DNA from: Bryobacterales bacterium
GTDB lineage: Bacteria; Acidobacteriota; Terriglobia; Bryobacterales; Bryobacteraceae
DNA length: 8,989 nucleotides
Assembly (NCBI GenBank): GCA_003164075.1
Contig: PLRZ01000676.1
Coordinates: 36,400-45,388 of the forward strand
Reading direction: 5' to 3'
Every line of letters starts with the position of its first letter. Position 1 is the first letter of the stretch. The notes below the pieces were generated by a model. That model made no database searches, was not told the DNA's origin, and saw nothing but the letters and a program-made list of their open reading frames with translations. Of the stretch, positions 1-6,815 are shown piece by piece. A program made the translations under genes and the position numbers.

Positions 1-125
1 CCGGTGGGGACTACATCGGCCCCGGCGGTCGCGAGCCCGATCGCGAGCTCCCGGCCTAGTCCCGAGGTGCCGCCGATGACCACGACGACACGCCCGGTTA
101 AATCCATCAGGTTCTTCGCTGCCAT
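1..125 (-). CDS. Short-chain dehydrogenase/reductase, N-terminal 41 codons only
   Basis: Reading leftward from an ATG at 125-123, the product begins MAAKNLMDLTGRVVVVIGG and continues with TSGLGRELAIGLATAGADVV before the window ends. A hydrophobic beta strand, then GGTSGLG at residues 18-24, is the NAD(P)-binding glycine motif (TGxxxGxG type) of classical SDR oxidoreductases. The start is supported by AAGGAG at 138-133, seven bases upstream. The catalytic Ser-Tyr-Lys region is outside the window, so substrate is unknown. It lies 109 bases downstream of the sugar kinase on the same strand. A KduD-like role (2-deoxy-D-gluconate/diketogluconate dehydrogenase) would fit next to a KDG kinase, but that is inference from context. 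The SDR family call is strong, the specific enzyme is not. Confidence 0.85.
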   Translation of the reverse strand, partial: MAAKNLMDLTGRVVVVIGGTSGLGRELAIGLATAGADVVPT

Positions 126-150
126 GAGAATACTCCTTAAGATATGGGCC

Positions 151-223
151 GACAGGCGGCACCGCCTGCCCCACCACGGCAAGCACAGGATTGGTTTCGG
201 TGGTGCAGGCGGTGCCGCCTGCG
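151..223. repeat. Pair of inverted GC-rich palindromes between kinase and SDR
   Basis: CAGGCGGCACCGCCTG at 153-168 is nearly self-complementary, and its exact reverse complement CAGGCGGTGCCGCCTG stands at 206-221. Flanking bases extend the match (CCCCACCAC on one side, GGTGGTG on the other). Each copy can form its own hairpin of about 6-7 bp, and the two together can form a longer stem. It sits in the gap between two co-oriented genes, so it could act as an attenuator or mRNA-stabilising hairpin for the kinase transcript. There is no T run to make a standard terminator. Read on the minus strand the first copy begins GTGGGGCAGGC, the same head as the repeat at 4356-4462, which suggests a dispersed repeat family. 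Confidence 0.85.
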
Positions 224-234
224 CTCTACGATTC

Positions 235-1317
235 TTACCTTTGAATGCGAGACGAGCCGCCTTTGGCGAAGGCCTTCACCTGTTCCAGGGTCGCCATGGT
301 CGTGTCGCCCGGAAATGTGGTGAGCAGCGCGCCGTGCGCCCAGCCGAGTTTCACGGCTTCCTCGGGAGTTTCGCCGGCCAGCAAGCCATAGAAGAAGCCG
401 GAGGCAAAACCATCGCCGCCGCCGACGCGGTCGAAGACATCCAGTTCGCAAACCGGAGCGGTGTACGTCTTACCGCCGATCCACGCGACGGCGCTCCAAC
501 TGTGCCGGTTGGTGGAGTGTACCTCGCGCAGCGTGGTGGCCACAACCTTGATCTGCGGGTGCTTTTCCACCGCGCGGTCGATCATCCCGAAGAAGGCGCC
601 GGAGTCGAGCTTGGACTTGGAGGCAACTTCGGGGCCCGCAATTCCCAGCCCTTTCTGCAAGTCTTCCTCGTTACCCACCAGCACATCGACATTCTTCACG
701 ATGCGTCCCAGCACTTCGCTGGCGCGGGCGGCGCCGCCGGAGATTTTCCAGAGTTTCTCGCGATAGTTGAGGTCGAAGGAAACCACCGCGCCGGCAGCCT
801 TGGCCGCCTCCATGCCTTCGATGACGATCTCCGCGGTAGTGGGCGACAACGCGGCGAAAATTCCGCCGCTGTGGAACCAGCGCACGCCGCCCTGGAAGAT
901 CGCCTTCCAGTCGAAATCGCCGGGCTTCAGCAGGCCCGCCGCTTCGTTCGACCGATTATAGAAAACCACCGGGGCCCGCATGCCATGGCCGCGGTCGCTA
1001 TAGACGGTAGCCATGTTGGGGCCGGTAACGCCATCGTGCGCGAAGTGCTTATAGAAGGGGCGGACGCCCATGGCGCGCACCCGTTCGGCGATCATGTCGC
1101 CGATGGGGTAATCGACCATTGCGGTGGCGATTCCGGTATTCAGGCGAAAGCAATCGGCCAGGTTGGCGGCTACGTTGAACTCGCCGCCACTGACGTGGAT
1201 CTGGCACTGCGTCGCCTTGCGGAACGGGATGGTCCCGGGGTCCAGGCGGTGGATGAGAGCGCCGAGGGACACCAGGTCCAGGGCTCCCTGTTGAGGAATG
1301 TGAAGGGGATGACTCAT
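235..1317 (-). CDS. kdgK: PfkB-family sugar kinase, probable 2-keto-3-deoxygluconate kinase
   Basis: A 360-residue cytoplasmic kinase, a usual length for the PfkB/ribokinase family. SGGEFNVAANLA (around residues 43-54) is the N-terminal substrate-side motif. DRVGGGDGFASGFFYGLL near residues 296-313 is the C-terminal signature with the anion hole and the catalytic base Asp302. DRVGGGD replaces the commoner DTxGAGD, a variant I associate with KDG kinases. The likely reaction is ATP-dependent phosphorylation of 2-keto-3-deoxygluconate to KDPG, feeding the Entner-Doudoroff aldolase; other ketose acids or fructose-type sugars remain possible. I chose the ATG at 1317 because GGAGGAG lies at 1333-1327, nine bases upstream. 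A GTG at 1335 is in frame but would overlap that ribosome site. The SDR start lies downstream on the same strand, consistent with one operon. Confidence 0.85.
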   Translation of the reverse strand: MSHPLHIPQQGALDLVSLGALIHRLDPGTIPFRKATQCQIHVSGGEFNVAANLADCFRLNTGIATAMVDYPIGDMIAERVRAMGVRPFYKHFAHDGVTGPNMATVYSDRGHGMRAPVVFYNRSNEAAGLLKPGDFDWKAIFQGGVRWFHSGGIFAALSPTTAEIVIEGMEAAKAAGAVVSFDLNYREKLWKISGGAARASEVLGRIVKNVDVLVGNEEDLQKGLGIAGPEVASKSKLDSGAFFGMIDRAVEKHPQIKVVATTLREVHSTNRHSWSAVAWIGGKTYTAPVCELDVFDRVGGGDGFASGFFYGLLAGETPEEAVKLGWAHGALLTTFPGDTTMATLEQVKAFAKGGSSRIQR

Positions 1318-1335
1318 TTGGCTATACTCCTCCAC

Positions 1336-1374
1336 GCTATGGTCCTTGCGCGGCGCGTGTCAAGTGAGGTTGAC
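1336..1374 (-). promoter_or_regulatory. Possible kinase promoter with overlapping GTCAA-N6-TTGAC dyad
   Basis: On the minus strand a perfect TTGACA lies at 1363-1358, and 16 bases further on is CATAGC (1341-1336), matching TATAAT at three of six positions. Overlapping the TTGACA is an inverted repeat GTCAA-N6-TTGAC (1359-1374), a plausible operator. A weakness is that transcription predicted from this -10 would begin inside the kinase ribosome site at 1333-1327, so the hexamers may be coincidental. The region separates divergent genes (kinase left, GGDEF protein right) and would have to hold both promoters. I see no convincing hexamer pair for the rightward gene. Confidence 0.3.
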
Positions 1375-1459
1375 TGAACGGTCGTTTTAGGGGAATTGAA
1401 TTCGCCACCGGCGAGCTGCCTCTTGGTACCATCGGTTGTAATAGTAAGAACTGGTCCGG

Positions 1460-2485
1460 ATGATCTCACTGCGCAAACAGATTGAGGACTCGGAGAACTC
1501 GGAGGCCCGCGCCAAGGCTCTTGCGCGAGCTCTTCTATGCCTGATTTCCGCCGTTCCCAAGGCTGCCCTGCCGGCCAATGCCGAGCTGGCCGCAGAATCG
1601 CGCGAGGTCCTGGAAAAAGTCGCCGAGCCTCTCAAGGGCGCGCCGCGCGTGCCGGAAATCGACTCTGCCGGCACGGCCGCGGTCCAACAGGTCGACGAGA
1701 TCTGCAAGTCGAACAAGGCCGCCATTGAGGAGCGCGACGCGGCCTTGAAGGAAGTGGTGGCGACTGTCGCCTGGGCCATCGGCAGCTTCAAGGGCCATGG
1801 CGAGCGCCATAAATCCAACCTCACCCGGCTGGCCGACGGATTCGAAGCGCTATCCCGCGTGGAAGACGTCGGCGAACTCCGCCGCCGGCTGCGGGAAGAC
1901 GTCACGGCCCTGCGCGATACGGTGGAGCAGATGCGCCGCGAAAGCGACGAATCGGTGCGCCGGCTGGAGTCGCAGGTCACGGCCTTTCAAGAGCGGGTGG
2001 AACTGGCCCGCAAAGAATCGGGCATCGACCGTCTAACCGGCTTGGGCAGCCGGCGCGAGGCCGAGCGGAACCTGCAAAAAGCCGGCAAGCGGGAAGGGCC
2101 CGTCTGCCTTCTGCTTTTCGATATCGAGGGCTTCCGGCAGATCAACCAGGCGCATGGCACGCTCTTCGGCGACAAACTGCTGCGGGCGCTCACGCATGCG
2201 CTGCTCGAGCGGTTTCCCGGGGAAGGCGCCCTGTTCCGCTGGGGCGCGGACGAGTTTCTGGCCATCGCCGAAGGCTCGCTGGCGGCACGGCTCGACCAGG
2301 GCCGCGGCATCTGCGAGTCCTTCGCCATGAGCAGCTATTTCACCTCCGAAGGTGGAACCAGGAAGTCCGTAAACGCCCAGGTAGCCTGCGGAGTGGCACA
2401 GGCGGCGCGCGGGGAGAGCAGCGAAGAATGGTATCGGCGCGCGCGCGAGAATCTGGAGCAATTCCGCAGGAGTCCGCGCCCGTGA
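1460..2485 (+). CDS. GGDEF-domain protein with altered GADEF signature
   Basis: 341 residues with no signal peptide or membrane segment. The first 185 or so are largely helical and charged, coiled-coil-like towards 130-185. A GGDEF domain follows, opening with [16 protein letters not shown] at Asp190. [10 protein letters not shown] carries the first metal-site Asp, with Glu in place of the usual second Asp. The active-site loop is RWGADEF (Gly262-Ala-Asp-Glu-Phe266), with Ala replacing the second glycine. No RxxD inhibitory site stands five residues before it (PGEG there). Active members make c-di-GMP from two GTP; with these changes the protein may be weak, act as a GTP sensor, or be inactive. 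The ATG at 1460 lacks a good ribosome site, so the exact start is uncertain. Its stop overlaps the hybrid kinase start by four bases. Confidence 0.88.
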   Translation: MISLRKQIEDSENSEARAKALARALLCLISAVPKAALPANAELAAESREVLEKVAEPLKGAPRVPEIDSAGTAAVQQVDEICKSNKAAIEERDAALKEVVATVAWAIGSFKGHGERHKSNLTRLADGFEALSRVEDVGELRRRLREDVTALRDTVEQMRRESDESVRRLESQVTAFQERVELARKESGIDRLTGLGSRREAERNLQKAGKREGPVCLLLFDIEGFRQINQAHGTLFGDKLLRALTHALLERFPGEGALFRWGADEFLAIAEGSLAARLDQGRGICESFAMSSYFTSEGGTRKSVNAQVACGVAQAARGESSEEWYRRARENLEQFRRSPRP

Positions 2486-4089
2486 CGGTACGCAATATCG
2501 AGCGGACGCTGAGCGACCTGATCGGCTTCCAGTGCGCTCTGGTGGCCTTGCGGGGAGTCGGCACGGACGCCTCCGAAGAGATGCTGTGGCAGACGCTGCT
2601 GGCGGCCCTGGTGGAACAATACGGGTTCGGCCGGGTATGGTATGGCCGCACCGGTCCGCACGGTATCCGCCCGGCTGTTGCGGCGCCTGTAATGGCGCCC
2701 GGCATGGAAGATCTGCCGGCGGAAATCGAAGAGGACTCTCCCGTTCTGACCAGCGCCGACCTGTGTTTGCCGGTGACCATCGAGGGCCGGGTGGAGGGAC
2801 GGCTGGTGATGCAGTCGGGCGGCCCGGTGACGGCGGAGCGGGCCGGACAATTACGCCTGCTGGCTAGCGAAGCGGCCACCATGGTGGCGGAACGGCGGGC
2901 CCGCGCGCGCACCGAAGAGGCGCTCAAGCAGGCCAAGGCGCAGGCCGAATCGGCCAATCGCGCCAAGAGCCTGCTGTTGGCCAACATGAGCCACGAAATC
3001 CGCACGCCCATGACCGGCGTAGTGGGCTTCGCCAACCTGCTGGCCGACACTCCGCTGACGCCCGAACAGCGGGATTACGTGGACGGCATCCGGTCGAGCG
3101 GCGAGGCGCTGCTCACGCTGATCAACGACATTCTGGACTTTTCCAAAATCGAAGCGGGCAGGCTGGAACTGGAGTCGCGGCCCTTCGACGTTCGCGACGC
3201 GGTGGAGAAGACCGTGGCGCTGTTGGCGGCGCGCGCGGAAGAGAAGGGGCTGCGCCTTGCGGTGACGGTCGATCCGCACGTGCCGGCGGCTGTTTCGAGC
3301 GACTCCGGGCGGCTCCGTCAGATTCTGATCAACCTTTTGGGCAATGCCGTCAAGTTCACCGAGACGGGCGAAGTGACCCTCACGGTGACGGCGTGCGCCA
3401 CGCCCGACGGAGGGCAACGCCTTTCGTTCATGGTCCGCGATACCGGGCCGGGGATTGCGCCGGAGCACCAGCGGCGGATCTTCGAATCCTTCAGCCAGGT
3501 GGACGCCAGCATCAGCCGGAAGTACGGCGGCACCGGTCTGGGGTTGGCCATCAGCAAGTCGCTGGCGGAGCGGATGGGCGGACACCTGCGATTGGAAAGC
3601 CATCCGGGCCGCGGCTCGGCATTTTCTTTCAGCATTCTGGCGGAGACGGCGAACCTGGTTCCGGCGGCGGGTGGGGCGCCGGCAGCGGCAGGGCCGCCCG
3701 CGGATCTGCCTGCGCTGAGGATCATGGTGACCGATGACAACCCGGTCAACCGCAAAGTGGCTCTGAGCCTGCTGAAGCGGCTGGGCTCGATGGCGGATTC
3801 CACGGCCAACGGGAAAGACCTGCTGGAGCGTCTGCAGGGCAGCGACTACGATGTGGTCTTCATGGACGTACAGATGCCGGAAATGGACGGTTTGGAGGCC
3901 ACGCGCCGTATCCGCGTCCAGTTGCCCGCCGCCCGGCAGCCGCGCATTGTCGCCATGACTGCGGCGGCGTTCCCGGAAGACCGTGCCCGCTGCCTGGAAG
4001 CCGGCATGGACGATTACGTCGCCAAGCCCGTGAGCATGGATGAACTGGCGGCGGTATTGCGGCGGGCGCGGCCGCTGGGGAAGGCCTGA
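2482..4089 (+). CDS. Soluble hybrid sensor histidine kinase (GAF-like, HisKA, HATPase, receiver)
   Basis: 535 residues from GTG 2482. Residues about 10-135 look like a weak GAF-type sensor domain. A charged helix (about 135-160) leads into HisKA with [10 protein letters not shown] and phospho-acceptor His171. The HATPase part shows the N box ([13 protein letters not shown]), DTGPGIA and [12 protein letters not shown] linker rich in Ala, Gly and Pro precedes the receiver, which has Asp418/Asp419, phospho-acceptor Asp462 ([13 protein letters not shown]), Thr493 and Lys515. There are no membrane segments, so it senses a cytoplasmic signal. The receiver is terminal and there is no output domain, so phosphate probably moves to a separate phosphotransfer protein or regulator. 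GTG 2482 overlaps the upstream stop (GTGA) and has AGGAG at 2468-2472; an ATG at 2428 would add 18 residues. The GADEF protein upstream may share its input. Confidence 0.93.
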   Translation: MTVRNIERTLSDLIGFQCALVALRGVGTDASEEMLWQTLLAALVEQYGFGRVWYGRTGPHGIRPAVAAPVMAPGMEDLPAEIEEDSPVLTSADLCLPVTIEGRVEGRLVMQSGGPVTAERAGQLRLLASEAATMVAERRARARTEEALKQAKAQAESANRAKSLLLANMSHEIRTPMTGVVGFANLLADTPLTPEQRDYVDGIRSSGEALLTLINDILDFSKIEAGRLELESRPFDVRDAVEKTVALLAARAEEKGLRLAVTVDPHVPAAVSSDSGRLRQILINLLGNAVKFTETGEVTLTVTACATPDGGQRLSFMVRDTGPGIAPEHQRRIFESFSQVDASISRKYGGTGLGLAISKSLAERMGGHLRLESHPGRGSAFSFSILAETANLVPAAGGAPAAAGPPADLPALRIMVTDDNPVNRKVALSLLKRLGSMADSTANGKDLLERLQGSDYDVVFMDVQMPEMDGLEATRRIRVQLPAARQPRIVAMTAAAFPEDRARCLEAGMDDYVAKPVSMDELAAVLRRARPLGKA

Positions 4090-4143
4090 TGACTGGCAGG
4101 CCGGCCCGGCGATTGAAAATCGGCTGAAACGGGTGGCGCCGGC

Positions 4144-4317
4144 GCGAGAGCTCTGAGGCCTCACCGTAAATTCCACAACATCGGGAGCCGGAGTCTCGGA
4201 CCTGCTGACGTCGCTGCAATTTCTGCCTGGCGGGTAAAATGGGCTGAGCCATTCCTTTCGATGGCGAGAGCTTCACTGCAAATGCCACGACATCAGGAGT
4301 TCTGAAGTTGTGACGTC
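4144..4317. repeat. Degenerate direct repeat, two copies
   Basis: Copy 1 at 4144-4212 and copy 2 at 4264-4317 share, in the same order, GCGAGAGCT, TCACxGxAAATxCCACxAC, ATCxGGAG and TGACGTC. Copy 1 has extra bases after GAGAGCT and within the second half, and many of the differences are transitions. No reading frame is preserved between copies. The pair follows the hybrid kinase gene and precedes the multi-hairpin repeat. It looks like an old tandem duplication of noncoding DNA or remains of a repeat element. A weak stem, CGATT/AATCG at 4110-4122, lies just upstream and is not a convincing terminator. I recognise no RNA family here. Confidence 0.6.
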
Positions 4318-4355
4318 CTATACCGTTCACTTTGTACCAACAAATCCGGAGAGTT

Positions 4356-4462
4356 GTGGGGCGGACTTCAGTCTGCAGCGGGCTTCAGCCCGCCTCCCCG
4401 CGGACGATACGTAACCTGCGGCGGGCGGACTGAAGTCCGCCGCAGGCTGAAGCCTGCCCCAC
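4356..4462. repeat. Inverted repeat built of four mini-hairpins
   Basis: The 39-base left arm (4356-4394) begins GTGGGGC, and the 39-base right arm (4424-4462) ends GCCCCAC. The arms are inverse copies differing at seven positions, all transitions. Each arm holds two hairpins with 6-bp stems and TTCA or TGAA tetraloops: GCGGACTTCAGTCTGC (4361-4376), GCGGGCTTCAGCCCGC (4378-4393), GCGGACTGAAGTCCGC (4425-4440) and GCAGGCTGAAGCCTGC (4442-4457). This is the architecture of REP/BIME-like palindromic elements. It lies about 130 bases upstream of the secreted propeller gene and 270 after the hybrid kinase gene. No T run follows it. Confidence 0.9.
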
Positions 4463-4550
4463 TGGATGTCGGGCGATCTTCCGGACGACGAAAGCGGAGC
4501 GAACTGTAGTGGGTTCGACCAGCCCGCTGGTCTTTGATATGGGCGCCGGG

Positions 4551-4578
4551 TTATATTGAAGGTGTCCGCGCCCGAGGA
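4551..4578 (+). promoter_or_regulatory. TATATT -10-like box and GAGGA ribosome site of the propeller gene
   Basis: TTATATT at 4551-4557 is the only strongly AT-rich run in the 127 bases before the ATG at 4590 and could supply a -10 (TATATT). No good -35 hexamer stands 16-18 bases upstream; TTGATA at 4534-4539 is too close. GAGGA at 4574-4578, eleven bases before the ATG, is a plausible ribosome site. Nothing else is recognisable between 4463 and 4550. Confidence 0.3.
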
Positions 4579-4589
4579 TTAACTCGACG

Positions 4590-6611
4590 ATGAAGACTGT
4601 CTTGGCTCGGACACTCCTGCTTACGGGCGTCAGCATCTTTCCGGCGTTGGCCGGGAACCAGGTTCTGCTCCGCAATCTCAACTCCGCGGATGGTACTCCC
4701 ACGGTCCTCGCTGCCGGAGGAAGTGGCCGGCTTTTCGTCATTTCGACGCTCCCCACCACCGGGGCGCAGATCTCGCGGGTGGTGGAACTGGATCTTACCG
4801 GCGCCCGCCTGGCGAGCCTCGATCTTGCTCAGATGGAATATCCCGCGGCCGCGGTGACCGATGGGCAAGGCGACTTAATAGTCGTGGGACAGGATCCGGC
4901 ATACCAAGCCGTCGTATTGAAGATCGACCCCCAGCTTCACGGCGCGGTCACTTTGACATCGCTGCCGGCCAGAATCAACGCTGTAACTGCGGATGCTTCC
5001 GGCAACATTTACCTCACGGGCATCGTCAGTTCGGCCAGCTTCCCCGTCACCGCGGGCGCCTATCAGACCACGCCTCCGGTTGCGGGTAACTTCGGAAGCG
5101 CGGCGTACGCATTCGTCAGCGAGATTTCGCCCGCGGGTAAAGTGGTTTACTCCACTTACTTTGGCAGCGACGGCACTTACTGCGTTGGCGGCAGCTTCTG
5201 TGTGGGTAAGTTCGGCGTTACCACCGGCACGGCCATCGCCCTGGATGCGTCGGGCGACGTGGTGATCGCCGGGACCACGACTGCTTCCGGTCTGCCGACC
5301 ACCGCCGGGGCGTTGGCGCCAACCTGCGTTTGCGGGTACAGCTACTCGTACGGAACCGGCATCTCCGCCGGATTCGTCGCCAGGTTTCAACCCGGCGCTA
5401 CCGAACAACTCCAGTGGTCCACGTTTCTCAATGCCGCCTTCAGTCCCATTCCCCTGACGGTAAACGGCATCGCACTGGATTCCGCCGGCAATGTGATTGT
5501 GGGCGGCAGCGCCGGCAATGGTCTGCCGGTTACTGCCGGCGCTTTCCAGTTTACGCCCGGGTCAAATCCGAACGGCGGGGCTTTTCTCCTGAAGCTGAAC
5601 AACGCGGGCACGGCGGCGATTTGGGGCACGTATTTCGGCACCCAGGACAGCGCTGTACAGGCGGTTTACGTGGATGCACAGCAGCGGGTGGTCTTCAGCG
5701 GTTATGTGGGGAACCCCGCGGTCGCGGAGTTGCAGTACAAGCCCACTTTCGTGGCGCGAGTGACAAGCGACGGTGCGACCCTGACCGACTATTACCAAGG
5801 CCCCGACACCTATTACCTGGTGGGTCCGGCCCTGGCAAACACATCGACGGGCGGATTCGCCAGCGTGGTTCAGAATGGCGCGCTGTGGATTGAGACCGCG
5901 GCTCCGGGCCCTTCCCTGCTCAATATCGCCAATAGCGCGAGTGGCCAGTATGCCAGTTCCTGGGCGCCACTCGAGCTGGTCACGCTGTACGGCGTGGGGA
6001 TCGGCCCGCAGACCGCGCTCGGCGGCCAGGTGCAAAACGGCGTTTTCACTTCGTCGTTGGGCGGATACCAGGTACTGTTCAACGGCGTGGCAGCGCCCCT
6101 GCTCTACGCCGGTTCCGGGCAGATCGACACCATCGTCCCGGGCGGGGTTGGCGCATCTACTCAGGTTCAAGTGGTAACCCCGGCGGGAACTATCGACGGA
6201 CCGGCAGTGCCCCTATCGTCGAGTCAAGTCCCCGGCATTTTCCAGAACAGCCAAAGCGGTCTGGCCGCTGCCTTGAATCAGGATGGCAGCGTCAATTCGC
6301 CGTCGAATCCCGCCGGGAGTGGATCCATTGTGACGGTGTTCGTGACAGCCAATAGCGGCACGTATTTTCCGGATGGCGCAGTGGTTCCGATGGGAATCTA
6401 CGACGCGGCCGTTTCCGTCTGGGTGTTGGACTCTTATCGATCGCTCGAAGTGGTCTTCGCCGGAGCCGCGCCGGGGATGGTGGCCGGTGTGATGCAGATC
6501 AATTTTCGTCTGCCGAATCCGCTGCCGGCCGGAAGCACATTCCCGTTCTCCGTTGAGATCGGCGGGGTTTCGACCGCCACGGCCCAGAGCCAGATCGCCA
6601 TTGCACCATGA
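4590..6611 (+). CDS. Secreted SBBP beta-propeller protein with C-terminal TIGR03437 domain
   Basis: 673 residues. The N terminus is a classical Sec signal peptide: positive MKTVLAR, a hydrophobic stretch, and an ALA-type cleavage site after residue 21. Residues about 40-430 hold propeller-like repeats of SBBP character: AVTADASGNIYLTG (131-144), AFVSEISPAGKVVYSTYFG (174-192), AIALDASGDVVIAG (215-228), GIALDSAGNVIVGG (293-306) and AFLLKLNNAGTAAIWGTYFG (331-350). The C-terminal 230 residues match TIGR03437: LLNIANSASGQ, APLELVTLYGVGIGP, an LLYAGSGQIDTIVP segment near 504-517, then VVFAGAAPGMVAGVMQINF at 621-639. I know no proven function for that domain; a cell-surface or secreted binding role is inference. 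Cysteines cluster at 198-204 and 246-248 and could form disulfides. It appears monocistronic. Confidence 0.92.
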   Translation: MKTVLARTLLLTGVSIFPALAGNQVLLRNLNSADGTPTVLAAGGSGRLFVISTLPTTGAQISRVVELDLTGARLASLDLAQMEYPAAAVTDGQGDLIVVGQDPAYQAVVLKIDPQLHGAVTLTSLPARINAVTADASGNIYLTGIVSSASFPVTAGAYQTTPPVAGNFGSAAYAFVSEISPAGKVVYSTYFGSDGTYCVGGSFCVGKFGVTTGTAIALDASGDVVIAGTTTASGLPTTAGALAPTCVCGYSYSYGTGISAGFVARFQPGATEQLQWSTFLNAAFSPIPLTVNGIALDSAGNVIVGGSAGNGLPVTAGAFQFTPGSNPNGGAFLLKLNNAGTAAIWGTYFGTQDSAVQAVYVDAQQRVVFSGYVGNPAVAELQYKPTFVARVTSDGATLTDYYQGPDTYYLVGPALANTSTGGFASVVQNGALWIETAAPGPSLLNIANSASGQYASSWAPLELVTLYGVGIGPQTALGGQVQNGVFTSSLGGYQVLFNGVAAPLLYAGSGQIDTIVPGGVGASTQVQVVTPAGTIDGPAVPLSSSQVPGIFQNSQSGLAAALNQDGSVNSPSNPAGSGSIVTVFVTANSGTYFPDGAVVPMGIYDAAVSVWVLDSYRSLEVVFAGAAPGMVAGVMQINFRLPNPLPAGSTFPFSVEIGGVSTATAQSQIAIAP

Positions 6612-6623
6612 CACCAACAACTT

Positions 6624-6749
6624 TCAACCAATTCGTAGCTGCCATTTAATGCGCTTTCCGGCCGGGCAGGTGTCCTTGTCATGGTAGACTTCACGGTGCT
6701 TCGGCGGGTATTCCGTCGAGTTCGTGTGATACGGCGATACTCCAGCCAT
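6624..6749 (-). CDS. Small conserved-looking protein with VYHDKDTCPAGKRIK motif, C terminus short
   Basis: A 41-residue reading frame from ATG 6749-6747 to TGA 6626-6624. It begins MAGVSPYHTNSTEYPP and contains HREVYHDKDTCPAGKRIK. I recall small bacterial hypothetical proteins with VYHDxxxCPxGxRI followed by an Arg-rich segment and a GTGGxPxCxxC ending; function is unknown to me and a zinc ribbon would be a guess. Here the protein ends WQLRIG, with no second cysteine pair, so it may be a truncated member. AGGAGG at 6767-6762 (12 bases upstream) and TATAAT at 6781-6776 on the same strand support expression. It converges on the propeller gene with a 12-base gap. The family assignment is from memory of the motif. 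Confidence 0.6.
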   Translation of the reverse strand: MAGVSPYHTNSTEYPPKHREVYHDKDTCPAGKRIKWQLRIG

Positions 6750-6761
6750 TACGGTGTTTGG

Positions 6762-6781
6762 CCTCCTGTTAGCTGATTATA
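6762..6781 (-). promoter_or_regulatory. TATAAT box and AGGAGG ribosome site for the small minus-strand gene
   Basis: On the minus strand, 6781-6776 reads a perfect TATAAT and 6767-6762 reads AGGAGG, ahead of the ATG at 6749. No clear TTGACA-like hexamer is seen 16-18 bases upstream. Transcription would begin just before the ribosome site, giving a very short leader. The same AT-rich bases read ATTATA on the plus strand and could also serve the gene at 6816. Confidence 0.4.
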
Positions 6782-6815
6782 GCGCCGTGGCGGTCTTGCT
6801 ACTTGAGGATTCTAC

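Noticed and set aside
1315..1335. GTG at 1335 as kinase start
   Set aside because: The ribosome site GGAGGAG overlaps codons 1-3 of that reading and is well spaced for the ATG at 1317.
4..1377. Long plus-strand open frame across the kinase gene
   Set aside because: It is antisense to the clearly recognisable sugar kinase and SDR; its translation has no recognisable domain. Long antisense frames are common in GC-rich DNA.
1423..1431. TTGGTACCA palindrome as a GntR-type (ExuR/UxuR-like) operator
   Set aside because: Only an 8-base palindrome, and it lacks the full TTGGTATACCAA-type match; it is too short to claim near a sugar-acid gene.
1336..1459. Rightward promoter for the GADEF gene (TTGGTA at 1423 with TGTAAT at 1437)
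   Set aside because: The spacing of 8 bases is far too short for a sigma-70 type promoter, and no other hexamer pair fits.
2428..2484. ATG at 2428 as hybrid kinase start
   Set aside because: It would overlap the upstream gene by 58 bases. GTG 2482, with a 4-base overlap and AGGAG nine bases upstream, is more typical; the longer form is not excluded.
2851..4176. Long minus-strand open frame opposite the hybrid kinase
   Set aside because: It mirrors the histidine kinase and receiver codons, is rich in Arg, Gln and His in no domain-like pattern, and has no family similarity I can see.
4356..4462. Possible CRISPR fragment
   Set aside because: The units are inverted, not direct, with no uniform spacers; the structure is a set of hairpins.
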